64,000 bases of DNA from NCBI RefSeq assembly GCF_013114545.1, contig NZ_VTXI01000008.1, positions 124,001 through 188,000 of the forward strand, written 5' to 3'. This document shows, piece after piece, positions 62,127-64,000 of this stretch. Position 1 is the stretch's first letter; the number at the start of each line of letters is the position of its first letter. The DNA is from Vibrio sp. RE86. Lineage in GTDB: Bacteria; Pseudomonadota; Gammaproteobacteria; Enterobacterales; Vibrionaceae. Below the pieces are notes generated by a model. It had not been told where the DNA came from. It did no database searches and worked only from the letters and a program-made list of their open reading frames with translations. The translations under genes and the position numbers were made by a program.

Positions 62127-63480
62127 AAACTAATCCATCCAATTCCAGTAATACGGTTATCTCTGTGCCAAAACCTGGCTCACTTTCAATCTCAAAGTCA
62201 CCACCGATAAACTCAACACGTTCTCGCATGTTACGTAAGCCAATACCACTTTTCCTCAGCGTGCTATTTACATCAAAACCCACCCCATTATCTCTTACGA
62301 TGAGTTGCAGCATATTACCCATCTGCTGAAGAATAACCGTCACCTTTTTAGCACCAGAGTGCTTCTCAATGTTGGTCAACGACTCTTGTGCAACTCGATA
62401 GAGTGTCGTCGCCACTTCCGACTTCAACTTACGTGAGGTTTGCGTCAGAGAAGCTTCGGCATCAATACCCGAATGTGATTTAAAGTCTAGCAGCAAAGTA
62501 TTCAATGCGGCTTCTAGCCCGATATCATCTAATGCACTTGGTCGAAGATTATGGGATATATGCCTCACCTCATTGATCGCTGTGGTAATGGACTGTTGAG
62601 ATTTGTCCAAGTGCGATTTAAGTGGCGCATCATCAATCTTACTGGCGAGTAATTCAAGGTGGCACTTACTAGAAACAAGCAACTGATTTATCCCATCATG
62701 TAACTCTCTAGCGAGGTGTTTTTTCTCATCTTCTTGGAACATAACGGTTTTATGTGCCAGCTCTTTGAGGCTTCTGTCAGCTAAACGATGTTCATGCAAA
62801 TTCACCGCTAGCGTAATTACAACAATCACACCGACGGTCACGACTACAATCACAATCATCGAAAAAAACGTCGTTTCGATATTCTTGTTTACCTCAGACT
62901 TGAGATTGGCGACCTCGTAAGTGATGTCTTCGATATACAGGCCCGTGCCGACCATCCAGTCCCACTTACTTAACCAAGCAGCGTAACTAAGCTTGGGCAC
63001 ATTTTCTCCGGTCGATGGCTTTTGCCAAAGATAGCGATGAAAACCGCCCCCCTGCTGAGCTTGAGATAGCAAGGCTTCGATAAGATGGTCCCCGTTCTCA
63101 TCTTGAATATGCAGTAGATTCTCTCCCACCAATTCCGGCATGATCGGGTGAACCAGATTTGTGCCATCCTGAGAGTAAGCAAAGAAGTAACCATCTTTGT
63201 CTTTGCCATAGCGTAACTTTGACAGCACCTCTTTGACTTGCTTTTTCGCGACGGCTTCTGGCAAAGAGTCATCATTGTAGATATGAGAGATAGCATCGAA
63301 CGCAAGATCAACATGATCTTTGAGTGCCGTCTCTTTAGAACGAATTAAGCCGTCTTCAAAGATTTGGATCTCTTTTTCACCCAATGTTTTCGCTTGATGA
63401 ATCGAAATCCAACTGGTGAGTGCCGTAACAAGAAGTAACGGTAATAGGCTCAATAAGATTAATTTTGCTTGTAGAGGCAT
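62119..63480 (-). CDS. Cache-type sensor histidine kinase (HisKA_3, NarX-like)
   Basis: 453 residues. N-terminal helix, periplasmic single-Cache domain (about 35-195: RYGKDKDGYFFAYSQDGTNL, WLSKWDWMVGTGLYI), second helix (about 205-230), then a HisKA_3 dimerisation segment with the phosphorylated histidine in LARELHDGINQLL and a HATPase with DNGVGFD and GIGLRNMRER. The sCache_2 type commonly senses small carboxylates or related ligands. It lies downstream of a TRAP transporter gene, so it probably detects the transporter's substrate. Confidence 0.93.
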   Translation of the reverse strand: MPLQAKLILLSLLPLLLVTALTSWISIHQAKTLGEKEIQIFEDGLIRSKETALKDHVDLAFDAISHIYNDDSLPEAVAKKQVKEVLSKLRYGKDKDGYFFAYSQDGTNLVHPIMPELVGENLLHIQDENGDHLIEALLSQAQQGGGFHRYLWQKPSTGENVPKLSYAAWLSKWDWMVGTGLYIEDITYEVANLKSEVNKNIETTFFSMIVIVVVTVGVIVVITLAVNLHEHRLADRSLKELAHKTVMFQEDEKKHLARELHDGINQLLVSSKCHLELLASKIDDAPLKSHLDKSQQSITTAINEVRHISHNLRPSALDDIGLEAALNTLLLDFKSHSGIDAEASLTQTSRKLKSEVATTLYRVAQESLTNIEKHSGAKKVTVILQQMGNMLQLIVRDNGVGFDVNSTLRKSGIGLRNMRERVEFIGGDFEIESEPGFGTEITVLLELDGLVYG

Positions 63481-63504
63481 TCCCTTCCCCCAAAGAACTA
63501 CAAA

Positions 63505-63530
63505 GGCTGCTCACATCGATGTAAGCAGCC
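63505..63530 (-). terminator. Hairpin between the TRAP and kinase genes
   Basis: GGCTGCTTACATCGATGTGAGCAGCC forms a near-perfect 12-bp palindrome, with a short TTTG tail. A weak terminator or processing signal; the kinase genes may be partly separate from the TRAP operon. Confidence 0.5.
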
Positions 63531-63570
63531 TAACTTTATCAGGAGTTTTAAACGAATCGTAACTAAGTGA

Positions 63571-64000
63571 TCACATTCCGTAGAATTCAGGGAACACCAG
63601 CAGCGAAGCGAGAACCAAAATCTGAATCGCGATAAATGGCATAACACCTCGGTATATATCGCGTGTCGTCACCCCATTCGGTGCTACGCCTTTGAGGTAG
63701 AACAAGCTAAAGCCGAACGGTGGTGTTAAGAACGAGGTCTGAAGGTTCATTGCAATCAAAATCGCAAACCATGTCATGTTGATGCCCATGAGCTCAGCGA
63801 CTGGCGCAATGATTGGTACGATAATAAAACAGATCTCTACGAAGTCGATGAAGAAACCAAGGATCAATATGACCAACATAGTGATGATCAAGAAGCCCCA
63901 TTTCTCACCTGGAATTTGCAGCATCCACTCTTCAACTAAGTAATCACCACCAGTGTAGGTAAACGCCATCGAGAATGCGGTTGCACCAAGCAAAATCGCA
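63571..64000 (-). CDS. TRAP transporter large permease (DctM), N-terminal part outside window
   Basis: The C-terminal 142 codons, open to the right edge. Membrane segments GFLIITMLVILILGFFIDFVE and IDFVEICFIIVPIIAPVAELMG, with the characteristic LTPPFGFSLFYLKGVAP motif of DctM-type subunits. Part of a tripartite ATP-independent periplasmic uptake system for organic acids; the small subunit and binding protein must lie further right. The downstream two-component system likely controls it. Confidence 0.92.
   Translation of the reverse strand, partial: AILLGATAFSMAFTYTGGDYLVEEWMLQIPGEKWGFLIITMLVILILGFFIDFVEICFIIVPIIAPVAELMGINMTWFAILIAMNLQTSFLTPPFGFSLFYLKGVAPNGVTTRDIYRGVMPFIAIQILVLASLLVFPEFYGM

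Overview
The window looks like a stretch of Vibrio chromosome. The evidence is the norspermidine biosynthesis set (dat-ddc fusion, carboxynorspermidine dehydrogenase, nspC), the order nspC / NhaA / Bcr-CflA / RsuA / RadD / PepSY-two-component / rplY (which I recall from Vibrio genomes), ToxR-like membrane regulators, and two orphan VgrG modules of type VI secretion. All calls come from reading protein motifs and DNA; no database search was run.

Layout. 1-5270 (minus): norspermidine genes, with a terminator-like hairpin and a TATAAT box just before nspC. 5763-8389: a 136-residue stand-alone LapA-type retention module, divergent from a TolC-family outer membrane protein and an OmpA-family protein. 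8457-19980: NhaA, a lipocalin/ABC exporter operon, MATE pump, SDR-DUF2867 protein, DUF2913, Bcr/CflA pump, RsuA. 20054-25209: RadD helicase, PepSY-response regulator-histidine kinase operon, DUF481 outer membrane protein. 25269-31934: an RND efflux operon with one ToxR-like/ToxS-like (VtrA/VtrC-like) pair as its last two genes and a paralogous pair just upstream. 32042-37665: a T6SS module vgrG - DUF4123 chaperone - Tle1-type phospholipase - DUF2931 immunity candidate. 37827-40485: DedA-LssY fusion, glycosyltransferase, rplY with a leader that mimics 5S rRNA loop E. 40624-40776: a trpS 3' relic. 41065-44340: tandem QueD-like protein and the folate-independent methionine synthase pair mesX (DUF1852) / mesD. 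44422-48191: GH19-type chitinase, a small unknown protein and a PilZ protein. 48406-55759: second T6SS module vgrG - DUF4123 - VasX-like pore-forming effector - DUF6708 membrane protein. 56085-64000: RarD, APC amino acid transporter, an sRNA candidate, a small gene behind two LexA-like boxes, patatin, 2OG oxygenase, DOPA-dioxygenase-like protein, NarL-type two-component system and the 3' end of a TRAP permease gene.

How the parts work together. The two T6SS modules have the same order and overlapping genes (ATGA or similar), so delivery spike, loader, toxin and antidote are translationally coupled. The RND block is the most system-like part: two transmembrane winged-helix regulators, each overlapping a small membrane-anchored partner by the same 8 nt with a GTG start, bracket the pump genes. 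This suggests an envelope- or bile-type sensor controlling efflux. The retention module beside TolC/OmpA suggests that a giant adhesin locus has shrunk to its plug. In regulation, the rplY leader, the candidate sRNA, the LexA boxes and the nspC intercistronic signals are the most informative non-coding elements.
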